DNA of 64,000 nucleotides from Panax quinquefolius (Eukaryota > Streptophyta > Magnoliopsida > Apiales > Araliaceae): the NCBI GenBank assembly GCA_020205615.1, contig JAINUW010000512.1:496001-560000 (forward strand). Direction: 5' to 3'. The position numbers were made by a program, and so were the translations under genes. Position 1 is the first letter of the stretch. Each line of letters starts with the position of its first letter. The notes under the pieces are model-generated. The model searched no databases, had not been told where the DNA came from, and saw only the letters and a list, made by a program, of their open reading frames with translations. Below, piece after piece: positions 1-10,597 of the stretch.

Positions 1-100
1 AGGTCTTATGACCTCTCGAAATCTTTTGAATTCTTGTTATTCATTCTTGATTCAAAAGTTGAGCTTTTATTTCGAAGTCTTTGATTCACTCGCATGTTAT
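1..100 (+). repeat. Internal fragment of a family B LTR
   Basis: This stretch matches positions about 9254-9353 and 20305-20406, which lie inside the family B LTRs. It stops where a minus-oriented family A LTR begins (TGTGGCGCCCC, expected TGTGACGCCCCC). The same B-to-A junction occurs at 20406/20407. Confidence 0.85.
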
Positions 101-725
101 TGTGGCGCCCCAAAATAGGTATACATCACCCATTACGAGTTGTCAATACATGGTGCGTAAACAACTACAACTTTATTATTACAACAAGAAAGCGTGAGTT
201 TGAATACAAATATTATCTTCTAGACAATATCTATACTCAAATAAATCCTCATCACATTTATTGATACATTATTTTACAAAAATGGTGAGGACTACTAAAC
301 AACTCTCTCTAGAACCTTCATTCCATACCCAGGACAATTGTGATTTCGCTTATATTCTCGCCGCCACGAGAAGAAAAATGGAACAAAAAGGAAAAGGTGA
401 GCTCAAATTAGCCCAATAAAGAATATTATGACTAAGATAATATACAACAAATTATCATTAGTCTTGACGGAAAAAAAACTAATAGAATACAATAGACAAC
501 AAGTTTTAAACCAATATTCGCAGCGAAAATAATAATTCATTAGAAGAGTTAAGTAGAGAATGCAAACTACTATCTTCTATGTATGAATTTAAAAGTTCGT
601 TGTCTATCTTTTATCCCTGTAACATCAATCAATATACATCTGGAATCAAATATTCATCTTTGCACTACAGGCCAAAGATATTCATCAGTTGGTCATGTTC
701 ATCTAAACACCTGTTCATCTTTGCA
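101..725 (-). repeat. 3' end of a family A LTR, inverted
   Basis: It is collinear with 20407-21031 (an intact minus-strand A LTR) and is the reverse complement of the 3' ends of the LTRs at 6600-7227 and 12600-13237. It breaks off inside the short tandem repeat containing CTTTGCACTA. Plus-strand gag sequence follows directly instead of the remaining 2 kb of LTR, so the junction near 725 is chimeric. An open frame across 583-813 reads over this junction and is not a gene. Confidence 0.85.
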
Positions 726-1105
726 GTCTGGTGGTAATCATGGCCATGAAAATAGAAGAAGCGAGTCAGGAGGAGATTTTAAAAAGAGGAGATTTAACAA
801 CGACCGTATGTGAAAATGACAAAGTCTTGCCGTGACAATTGGTTCTAAGGGAGGAGAAGCGACCACCGGTCATATCTGCTACAAATACTTAAAAGAGGGA
901 CATATCGGTCAAGCGCCCCACACACAGATTCAAGGTATGCTATAGTTGTGGAAAGGAAGGACATATCGCCGAGATTGTGACGAGTGGCGAAACCTAGTTC
1001 AATGGGGACGGTGACTCAAAAGACTCGTCCCGTAAAAGTCAAAGTCAAGCGATTAGGAAGAAGCGTTTGTTATGACCGGGTCATAATGCGAGGAACCCAA
1101 ACGAG
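726..1105 (+). pseudogene. Family A gag, C-terminal nucleocapsid remnant (plus copy)
   Basis: Gag packages the element RNA in virus-like particles, and this is its basic C-terminal part. The DNA matches the reverse complement of 26368-26760 in the minus-strand A copy. Pieces of zinc knuckles (a Cys-x2-Cys followed by Gly-His) are visible around 870-975, but the frame is broken several times. The N-terminal capsid half is absent because the chimeric junction at about 725 removes it. It is non-functional as written. Confidence 0.7.
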
Positions 1106-1663
1106 GTGATCACGGGTAAGCTATTTATAAATTCTTGCGAAGTTTATACCTTACTTGATCTAGGTCTTTACCCATTCATTTATCTCTCTGCATGTGCTCA
1201 ACGTTTAAACTTGACTCAGGAGAAATTAGACTTTGACCTATCTGTGGAAACTCCGTTAGGGGAAACTTTCATCACATCCTTTGTTTATAAATCTTGTTTG
1301 ATTCAAGTTGGCACCATTACCTTTTTTGTTGACCTTATCTCTTTAAAGATACTTGCTTTTGATGTGATTTTAGGGATTGATTGGTTAACTACTCATCATG
1401 CCAAAATTGATTGTTTTCGTAAGGTTGTTAGTTTTCATATTCCTAACCTTGACTGTTATGCAATTCAAGCAACTAAACCATTAAAATCGATCACCGTCAT
1501 ATCTAATCATAAAGCTATTTGTTTATTAAAAAGCGGATGTCAAGCTTTCTTAGCCCATGTTATGGATTTGAATAAAGCCACGTCAAATTTGAATAATATT
1601 CCTGTTGTTATTGACTTTTCCGACGTATTTCTGAAGAACTTCCGAATTACACCCCGAGCGTGA
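1106..1663 (+). pseudogene. Family A aspartic protease region (plus copy)
   Basis: This 185-residue open segment aligns with the retropepsin-like domain of Ty3/gypsy elements, which cleaves the gag-pol polyprotein. The ligand-loop motif expected as Asp-Thr-Gly or Asp-Ser-Gly reads Asp-Leu-Gly (LLDLGL, residues 17-22), which would abolish catalysis. The family segment FDVILGIDWL is conserved near residues 90-100. The linker to reverse transcriptase follows (FSDVFLKNF). The minus copy still encodes DTG at the same place (near 26325), and the difference falls on a CTG triplet, so a sequence error is possible. Confidence 0.75.
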
Positions 1664-2945
1664 AGTTGAATTCTTTATTGATCTTGAACACGGTACAAAG
1701 CCCATTTCTAAAACCCCATATCGAATGGCTCTATTGAACTTCGGGGAGTTAAAGGTCCAACTATGAGGAATTGTTGGACATCGGTTTCATTCGATCTAGT
1801 ACATCTCCTTGGGGTGCTCTGTTTTATTTGTAAAGAAGAAAAGCGGGAGTATGCGACTTTGTATTGACTATCGGGAATTGAACCATGTCACCATCAAGAA
1901 TAGGTATCCTCACCTCGTATTGATGACTTGTTTGACCGATTGCGAGGGCACAATTCTTTTCAAAATCGATCTTCGATTCGGATATCATCATTTGAAGATT
2001 AGGCGAGGATATTCAAAGGCGCCTTGTAACTCGGTATGGGCATTATGAATTCTTAGTCATGTCTTTCGGACTAACTAATGCTCCTGCGGCTTTCATGGAT
2101 ATGATGAACCGATTATTCAAGGAATATTTGGATCAATTCGTTGTTGTCTTTATTGATGACATCCTCATATATTCCAAAAGTGAAGATCATGAGCACCATT
2201 TGAAGTTGGTACTCCAAAGGCTTCGTGAAAACCAACTATATGCCAAATTGAAGAAATGCGAGTTACGGCTTGAGGAAGTAGCATTCCTTGGGCACGTGGT
2301 GTCGAAACATGGAGTATCTGTTGATCCGCCAAGATTGAAGCAATACAAAGTTAGAGCAACCAAAGTCGATGGATCAAGTACGTAGCTTTTGGGCTTATTT
2401 GGTTATTATCGGAGATTCGTGGAAGGTTTTCTCGAATCGCTACTCCATTAACTTAGCTAACTCGGAAGGATACAAAATTCGTTTGGAGGCGAAGAATGCG
2501 AGAAAAGTTTCCAAGAGCTTAAGAGGAGACTTATTTTAAGACTGTTTTAACAATACCATCCGGGTCTGGATGGATTTGTTATCTACAATGATGCTTCGTG
2601 CAAAGGGTTAGGATGTGTTCTCATGCACTGGCGTGGGAAAGTCATAGCCTATGCCTCATGACAACTTAAAAAGAGTATGAGAGGAATTATCCTACTCATG
2701 ATCTAGAGTTAGCATTGATCGTTTTCGGCGCTTAAAAATATGGAGGCACTATCTATATGGGGAGAAAGTGGAGATATATTCGGACCATAAAAGCCTTAAA
2801 TATTTCTTCACTCAAAAAGAACTCAACACGCGCAGCAATGACGTTGGCTCGAGCTATTGAAAGACTACGACCACACTATTCAATACCATCACGGTAAAAG
2901 CGAACGTGGTGGCGGACGCATTGAGTAGAAGATCATATGCGGAAC
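1664..2945 (+). pseudogene. Family A reverse transcriptase and RNase H (plus copy)
   Basis: Reverse transcriptase fingers and palm are readable in fragments. [19 protein letters not shown] lies in 1809-2048 and [18 protein letters not shown] in 2059-2385. The catalytic FIDD box ([13 protein letters not shown]) is near 2137-2175. RNase H motifs follow in other frames, with an [14 protein letters not shown] segment near 2785-2820 and the end of the domain near 2930. At least five frame changes separate the pieces, so no polyprotein is possible as written. Confidence 0.8.
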
Positions 2946-4470
2946 GAGTGCGATGATGTCAAGTATACGCGTAGAGCCAACTTTAATAGAAAAAGTTAAG
3001 GTTGCTCAAGCCACCGAATTCGGGAAATGATGCGTATGAAGAAGAAAGTACAAGAAGGAGCTATTCCTAAGCGAGAATTGATGAAGAAGGAATACTTGAG
3101 TCCACTCTAGACTTTGTGTTCCTAACGACTACGATTTGAAGTACAAGATTATGATGGAGGCACACAATCGCCATTTGCAATCCATCTCGGAAGTACTAAA
3201 ATGTATCGTGATCTTGACATACATTTTGGTGGAACAATATGAAGAGAGAGATTGCAAAGTTTATCTCGATGTGTTTAACTTGCTTAACGTGTAAAGGCGG
3301 AGCATCTTGTACCTAAAGGGTCCGTTGCAACCACTTGAGATTAGGAATGGAAGTGGGAACACATTACTATGGATTTCGATTCTGGTCTTCCTACTGACTT
3401 CTCAAGGCATCAATGCTATTTGGGTTATTGTTGATAGATTAACCAAGTCCGCTCATTTCTTGCCAACACGGAGACTTATTCCTTGAACGTCTTACTAGTA
3501 TGTGACGTGAATGAGATTGTGAGGTTGCATGGCATGCCTGTATCCATAGTTTTGGATCGTGACCCAAGATTCACTTCAAGATTTTGGGTTAGCTTGCAAA
3601 AAGCTATGGGAGCGCATTTTCTGATTTAGTTAAGCATACCATCCCCAAACGGACGGACAATGAGAGAGGACTATTCAAACTCTTGAAGATTTATTAAGAC
3701 TCGTGTCCTAGACTTCAAGGCGGTTGGGATAAGTATTTACCATTGGTGGAATTCTCCTACAACAACAGATTATCAAGCAAGTATAGGTGTGGCTCCATTG
3801 AAGCATTATATGGGACGAAAATGTCGATTCTCAATATGTTGGGATGAGGTGGGTGAAGCAACATTGTTGGGACCCGAAAGTTAAGACGATATGATTCCGA
3901 AAAGATCCAAATGATTCGACAACGATACAAAAACCAAGCACAAGATCGACAAAAAGAGTTATGCGGATCTTCATCGAAAGGACGTGGAATTTAGTGTGGG
4001 GGATCATGTATTGTTGCATGAGTTGCTCCATGGAAGGGAGTTACAAGATTTGGGAAGAGAGGAAAGCTCAATCCACGATTTATTGGTCTATTTCAAATTC
4101 TTGACCGAGTAGGAAATGTAGCCTATAGACTTGCGTTACCTCAAAGTATGTCTCGTGTTCATAATGTGTTTCACATATCTCAGCTTTCGTAAATATGTGA
4201 AAGACCGAACCACGTTATTGAGTTAGAACCAGGACGAGATAGTAGAAGACTTAACGTATGAGGAGGTACTGTCAAGACCTTGGATAAGAAGGAGCATGTC
4301 CTACGCTATGAAAGGTCATACCACAAGTTAAAGTTTTGTGGAGGAATCATGCTATAGAGGAAATGACACAGGGAATTGGAAAGCGGAAATGAAAGCGAGG
4401 TATCCTCACCTTTTGAAACACCAGCAATGTCGTCGTCAATTTCGAGGACGAAATTTCATAAGGAGGGAGG
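2946..4470 (+). pseudogene. Family A integrase and chromodomain (plus copy)
   Basis: Integrase inserts the cDNA copy, and a C-terminal chromodomain targets some gypsy elements to marked chromatin. Frame-broken DNA encodes the catalytic core, with TMDF near 3366 and the second Asp in the DRDPRFTSRFW-like segment near 3560. The GPF/Y-like tail lies near 4080-4160, followed by a chromodomain-like end ([16 protein letters not shown] near 4330-4370). It matches the reverse complement of 23040-24560. A purine-rich tract at 4461-4471 abuts the LTR. Confidence 0.78.
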
Positions 4471-4471
4471 T
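4461..4471 (+). other. Polypurine tract of the family A plus copy
   Basis: AGGAGGGAGGT lies directly before the LTR start TGTAAGACCCC, the normal position for plus-strand cDNA priming. Confidence 0.75.
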
Positions 4472-6056
4472 TGTAAGACCCCGAAATTTTTTAAATAAAA
4501 GGAATTTCCTTTATTTATTATTTTGAAATAGTAAGGGTTGATTTGATTAATGTGGATAGTTAAGGGTTAAATACGCAAATATTTCAAAATAAGCAAGTGG
4601 TTATAAAATATTCATTATTGTCGGGGAATATTAAATGCACGACACAATGACCATGTGTGAGCCCATGTGGAAGCGATTGGATGAAGAAAGCGACAAATAT
4701 AAGTTGTTTAAAAATAACGGCGTAGTTATTACAGATTATCTTTGTTGGAATACCCGAGTGGTTAAAACACACTAATACGGCGTTGTTGAAAGCGATTACT
4801 ACGGTATTGCACCAATTATTGATTCTTACGTGAAGGCACTACTCAATAATGGTTACATGAATTATTATTCGAAAGATTTTATTGAGTTAATAATTTGCTG
4901 CGTTGATATTTTATATTCTTCATTGTTTCAATAATTGTCATTTACAAGATTTTTTCTTTATCGAAGCAATAATTCATATTATCGAATAATATTATTAGAT
5001 AACATTATTGGCAATGTCTAGAAAGTTACATCTAAGGAGAGGTTTGGTCACCTAATTCATGCCGCGAAGAAGAAATTCTTATTGGAAAGCCCCCCCTTCC
5101 AGGAACCGCACGGTTGTCGATATTGTGATTACGTAATATTATTTATGAATAATTAATTATTGATTCATATGATGAAAAAATATTGATTTTATGTGGATAT
5201 AGATGGAGAAAATTTTTAAAATGACAATTGTTGAAAATTAATATTTTATCTTTTACGATAAAATAATTCATTTAAATATATTATTTTAATAATATATTAG
5301 CGGTGATATTTTTACAATGAATGTGGGATATATGAGTATCGAGGAGGAAGAGTATTTTTGTTGCAATAAATGTTTAAAACATGTTAAACATGTCGGTGGA
5401 CCCCATTTATTGATTTGAAATTTGATTATAGCTTGTAAAATCGCTTCGTTTGTGGATTTGATTCGATTTGTTTTGAATTTGGAAAAACTTTCTTCCGCAA
5501 AGTTGTAGAGAATTGAATTTTCTATAAAAACTCGCGAGATTCGAATTTTCTGATGAAAGGGCTATTAATTATGAATTTTTGAAGCTCTGAGTTACGAAAT
5601 AATTAATTTTGAAAGTTTTAATTATTTATTTTATGAAAAACGTTTTTTTTCTTACTTTTCTAGAAGGTGGCATGTGGGAAATGCTAGGATCTGAATTCTA
5701 AGGTTGGCGTATGAATTTGATATATATATATATTAATTTATTAAATTTTACGCTTTGGTGTTCTAAAGCGAATTTCTATAAATAGGGTCTTAGGTTAGAA
5801 TTGAAAATCACACCGTAAGCTGAAGTTTTTCTCTCTATATTATCGAGTGTATTCTTGTGAGTATTTTGAGTATACTTTGAGTATTGCTAGGCGGTGCAAG
5901 TTCCCTTCAAAGACTATATACAGTATTCTAGCTAAGTCTTGATCTTCGAGGTAAGGAATATTATTTTTTTTCGTAATGATATTATTTCTTCAATATCATT
6001 ATAATTGAAATGTTGATCTGAAGTCTTTATCAAATTTGGAACTTTTCATATATGGG

Positions 6057-6255
6057 GTTACTATTCATGGGTTACTATTCATGAGTTCTTATTCACGAGT
6101 TACTTATTATGAGTTCTTATTCACGAGTTCTTATTCACGAGTACTATTCATGAAGCGTGAAGATGTTTTTTGTGGAATTTCTATCTTTTGGTGTCGGAGT
6201 TACTATTCACGTGTATCTAAGACTTTATTCACGATATCTGATCTTATTCACGATA
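6057..6255 (+). repeat. 17-bp tandem repeat inside the A LTR
   Basis: Units such as TATTCACGAGTTCT recur with small changes. The solo LTR (12255-12325) and the minus copy (21335-21400) carry fewer units, so this LTR has an expanded array. Confidence 0.7.
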
Positions 6256-6504
6256 CTGGTCTTATTCAATTAAAAAATAAAATTTCTTCTTTTAAGTCAA
6301 AACATCTATTCCGGATACTAACTTTCGATTGTATCCATGTTTTGATCATTCTTGAATTTTACACCACTATGATTATTTTTGAGGTATTTTTGGACGTGGA
6401 TAAAACCAAGTACGAATCCTTAATCCTTAATCCTTGTCATTTTGTTTCCTTTGGATTCGTTTCTTTAAAAAATATTTTCATCATCCCTCGGTCTTAAATG
6501 ATGA

Positions 6505-6690
6505 TATTATGGAATATCTTTGGCACGTAGTGCAAAAGATGAATGATTTCTTAAAGAATATCTTTGGCACAGTAGTGCAAAGATGAATGATTTTGAAGAA
6601 TATCTTTGGCCCGTAGTCTGAAAGAGCAGTGTTTAAATGAACATGACCGGTGATGAATATCTTTGGCACTGTAGTGCAAAAGATGAATAT
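6505..6690 (+). repeat. About 40-bp minisatellite in the A LTR
   Basis: Four units pair ATCTTTGGC with a nearby GTGCAAAGATGAAT. Equivalent arrays lie at 12555-12690, 20960-21095 and, truncated, at 655-725. Confidence 0.75.
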
Positions 6691-7228
6691 TTGATTCAGA
6701 TGTATATTGATTGATGTTACGGGGATAAAAGATAGGCGATGAACTTTTAAATTCATACATAGAAGATAGTAGTTTGCATTCTCTACTTAACTCTTCTAAT
6801 GAATTATTATTTCATTGCGAATATTGATTTAAAATTTGTTGTCTATTGTATTCTATTATATTTTTCCTGTTGAAGACTAACGATAATTTGTTGTATATTA
6901 TCTTAGTCATAATATTCTTTCTTGAGCTAGTTGAGCTCACCCTTTTCCTTTTGTTCCATTTTTCTCGGGAGGCGAGAATATAGCGAGTAATTAGTGGGGG
7001 TATGGAATGAAGGTTTTAGAAAAGGATTGTTTAGTAGTCCTCACCATTTTGTAAAATAATGTATCAATAAATGTGATGAGGATTTATTTGAGTATAGATA
7101 TTGTCAGAAGATAATATTTGTATTCAAACTCATGATTTCTTGTTGTAATAATAAAGTTGTAGTTGTTTCTGTACCATGTATTGACAACTCAGAATAGGTG
7201 ATGTATACCTATTTTGGGGGCGTCACAT

Positions 7229-9756
7229 TGTTAGGCAAACATGGCCTTAGTGGGAGTTAAGGAAAGTTAACCCATGATGGGTAACCGACCTCTACATCGC
7301 GTCGATTCTTTATATTATAAGTCTTCCCTTTTTGTTTTATTATTTTGCTAAGTGCGGAAAAACAAAACAGAGAGGGAAAGAGAGTTTGAGAATTAGGGAG
7401 ATTAAAGGAGAAGAAGTGTGGAAATTGAGAGTTGTTAACTTATTATCACCTTGTGTAATCCAAGCAGAGTAATCAGGGGTAATCTCCTCCTTCCCAAATT
7501 TTAAATTTACGTTGTTTAAGTTTTCACAAAAATGGCTTCACGTTTTGTTAAAAACACTATGAATGGGAAAAGGGTATGATTATGGGTTTGGGTATGTGTT
7601 AAGATGTATCATATCGTATTTGATTATATATATTATGTAAACCATATCATCAGTTTTATAATATTATAACGTATGTTATGGCCTTAAAATTTACAGAGTA
7701 TAGAAATATGGCCATATGGCCCTTATACGTGATTTTAATATGTCAAACATAAATTGTTTTGTAAAATTTCCATGTGTATATAATTATGCATGTTAAAATG
7801 AAGAAAACAAAATTTGAATGGATGGATTTGGTGTTATAACTTAATCCAAGTAGTGTTAAAATTTTATTTTTTATTCAAAACCTTCATGAACACCAAGAAT
7901 AGTGAAATTTGCATGTTTTAATTATGTAATTATGTGTTTTAACATGTTAAAATCATGCTAGAAGGGTTAAGTAGTGATCATATATGTATTACAGTGTTTG
8001 GGCATGTCTAATTTTGTGTAAAAATAATCTAATTGGAAGTTATGGGCATATTCTGTGTTCTTCATAGAACGTATAATTTTACTTGTGATTGATTTTTGGC
8101 CTAATTTGGCCTTGTTATGTTCATGATGAATGAGGAATCTGTAAACTGCAGAAAATGAGCACAGGTAACTTAGCCCCCGTGGCGTTACCAAACTAAATTA
8201 CCCTTTTACAGATGTGCCAAAATAAAAAAATAAAATAAAAAAATAAATATTCGATGAATATTATTATTATTATTAAAATAAATTAAATATTTTAATTGAG
8301 ATATTATGGAATAAAATAAATATTTGATGAAAATTATTATTAAAATATTTATAAAATAAATTAAATATTTTAATTGAGATATTTATAGAATAAAATAAAT
8401 ATTCGATGAAAATTATTATTAAAATATTTATAAAATAAATTAAATATTTTAATTGAGATATTATGGAATAAAATAAATATTTGATAAAATTATTATTAAA
8501 ATATTTATAAAATAAATTATATATTTTAATTGAGATATTTATGGAAAAAAATAAATATTCGATGGAAATTATTATGAAATAATTTATTCGAGTGTAATAA
8601 TAGTAAGAGAATGAAAATATTCTTATTTAATTAATTAATTAAATTAGAAGGGTAATGATTTGTTAAATAAATTGGAGTTTATATTAAATAATTAAGTAAA
8701 AATGTAATTAATGAATGTTGTGAATACATATGGTATGTGTGTAGGATTTGTGGTGAATGGAAGTAGTAATCGTTTAGCCTACCACTTTGACAGCAAGTTT
8801 CCTAACCCTACTTGTTATCATTATTCAAGTTTATAAATCAAGTTTAGTTTGTTATATTAAAGATTATCTATCATTTCAAAGTATGATTACATTATCTGAT
8901 ACTTGTTCTATTGTATACCTCTTAAGATTTTTATTCAATTTAATTATCATTTATTGTTGAACCTTATTAGACTAGCGAACCCTTAACTGATTCGACTAGT
9001 CCATAGTTGATAAACGTTCTAAATTTCAGAACACTTATTGAATTATCCAAACCAAACTTCCTTTAGTGCGGACTCGATGTCAAACCGAGATGAACAACCC
9101 TATATAGGGATTTTTTATGCGTTAAGCGTTAAGATATTATATGACATGATGGTACTAAGAAGTGATCCCCCCAAAATGCAGTAGAAGAGTCCATAGTCTT
9201 ATAAGCATTAAAGGTTTCAAGTATAACCCTTGATAACCTAGGACATAGTTCAAGGTCTTATGACCCTCAGAAATCTTTTGAATTCTTGTTATTCATTCTT
9301 GATTCAAAAGTTGAGCTTTTATTTCAGAAGTCTTTGATTCACTCGCATGTTATTATATATTGTTATTTCATTTTTATACTTGTGGGCAATCATGCTCACA
9401 CTTGCGTAATAATAACATTACAGTTAAGAATGAAAGGTACGATGAGCCTTCTACTAGCAAAGGCAAGGGCAAAGCTAATAAGTGATGAAGACTTGTTATT
9501 TAATTTTTAAGATTTTTATTCTTAAGACTTGATGTTGTTTAAGACTTATTATTTTTTTATGTTTCCACACAGATGTTTAAGGTTAGTTTAACTTGGGATT
9601 GTATTTATTATTCAGATGTTGTAACCCCATAAGGGGAGGATTTATTTCTATCTATTGCATGGTTTTCATTTATTATGGGTAGATAGATAGATGATATTTG
9701 TACAGTGAACACCAAATCATGTGGAAATTTAAGTACCCGGATTTGGGGGTGTCACA
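7229..9756 (+). repeat. Family B 5' LTR, 5'-truncated (2.53 kb)
   Basis: It is collinear with 18283-20406 and then runs 400 bp further to the end GGGGGTGTCACA, followed at once by a primer-binding site. The 3' LTR copy appears to begin about 500 bp further upstream (17784, next to a polypurine tract). The first 500 bp therefore seem displaced here by the family A insertion ending at 7227. It contains a 78-bp AT-rich tandem repeat. Short open frames (7967-8191 minus, 9286-9510) show nothing recognisable. Confidence 0.85.
8284..8590 (+). repeat. 78-bp AT-rich tandem repeat in B LTR
   Basis: About four units each contain TTTTAATTGAGATATT and CGATGAAAATTATTA. The same array is at about 19325-19640 in the other B LTR. 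Confidence 0.85.
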
Positions 9757-9759
9757 GGT

Positions 9760-9771
9760 TGGTATCAAAGC
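9760..9771 (+). other. Primer-binding site of element B (tRNA-Met type)
   Basis: TGGTATCAAAGC lies three bases after the LTR end. It matches the common plant initiator-Met site TGGTATCAGAGC with one substitution. Confidence 0.85.
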
Positions 9772-9974
9772 TGTAGGTTATGAACCTTAGGTGGGGAAAC
9801 AACCTTAGGTAGTAACCTTATAGAAAGAACATAGCGAGGGAAAACTTTTATCGAGTTCTAAGAAATGAATTTCTTTAATTCATTGAAGATAATAAAAGAC
9901 TTAATGTGATTATGTGTTAATTATGTGCTCACTAGTACGACTTAGTAACTAAAACTTGAAATTATGTTGTCAGG

Positions 9975-10597
9975 ATGTCGGATGTTGGAGAAGCGAGTCG
10001 AGCTGGGGAGGAGGAACCCCGAGTACCTACTGAGGAGGAGCCCCGAGACATTCATGTTGTCGGGAAGCGGTTATTCTGAGAGAGCCATCTCCATTGATCA
10101 CTTGTTGTTGGTCGGGGAGCATGGTAGGAGGCCGATCAGAGGAGGATCCCGAGGAAGAGGAAGAAAGGAGTTCCCACCTCACTCCATTGATCTTTGAGAT
10201 GTCTGACGAGTTATATGATCGTAACGTGAGAGTTCGTGACTTTATCGAGGATTTGGTGAGTGGGCGATTATTTGAGATTCTCGAAAGGAAGGAGAGAGAG
10301 ATTGAGACTCTTCACACATGATTGGGAAATGTGGAATGGGATTTGGTCCACGAGAAGGGTCAAACCGAGGAGATAGAGAAGTTGAAGAAGAAGGCGAAGG
10401 AAAGCTCGGAAAGGCCGATCATAGCAGAGGAGAATTTGGGTAAAGAGAGTCACATCGTCTTGATCTTGCGCGGAAGAGGATGGTCGTGCAAAGAAGGCTA
10501 AGCTTGGGGAGGCGACTACTACACTTAATAAAGGCGATGGATGAGGCCCAGGATCGAGTTTTGAGGTACCTAATCCAGTTCGAAGGGCTACCATCGT
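9975..10597 (+). pseudogene. Accessory leader ORF of element B, upstream of gag
   Basis: Between the PBS and gag there is GC-richer, codon-like DNA. The first Met at 9975 opens an acidic, Glu-rich frame that stops after 34 codons. A second frame (10094-10321) encodes a charged, coiled-coil-like stretch ending FEILERKEREIETLHT. Lys/Glu-rich sequence continues in shifted frames to the solo LTR at 10598. I recognise no domain. It could be an extra ORF before gag, as some gypsy lineages have, or a diverged gag N-terminus. It is broken both by frameshifts and by the solo LTR. Confidence 0.45.

Larger units (their letters stand above)
4472..7227 (+). repeat. Family A 3' LTR (about 2.76 kb)
   Basis: It starts TGTAAGACCCC after the polypurine tract and ends GGGGGCGTCACA. 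It is homologous along its length to 10598-13237 and to the reverse complement of 20407-23034. A candidate core promoter is the CTATAAATAG-like box near 5777-5787, followed by a leader with repeated GAGTATT. Two internal tandem arrays are present: 17-bp units containing TATTCACGAGTT at 6057-6255, and about 40-bp units containing ATCTTTGGC at 6505-6690. Open frames inside it (6036-6497, 6481-6756) are repeat artefacts. Confidence 0.9.

Noticed and set aside
583..813. Open frame of 76 codons
   Set aside because: It crosses the chimeric LTR/gag junction and reads LTR sequence in its first half.
6036..6760. Several open frames of 69-153 codons
   Set aside because: They lie wholly in tandem repeats and U3/R sequence of an LTR and have no domain.
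9760..9771. Possible tRNA genes at TGGTATCAGAGC-like strings (also 27611, 46139, 49669)
   Set aside because: They are primer-binding sites complementary to a tRNA 3' end; no cloverleaf surrounds them.
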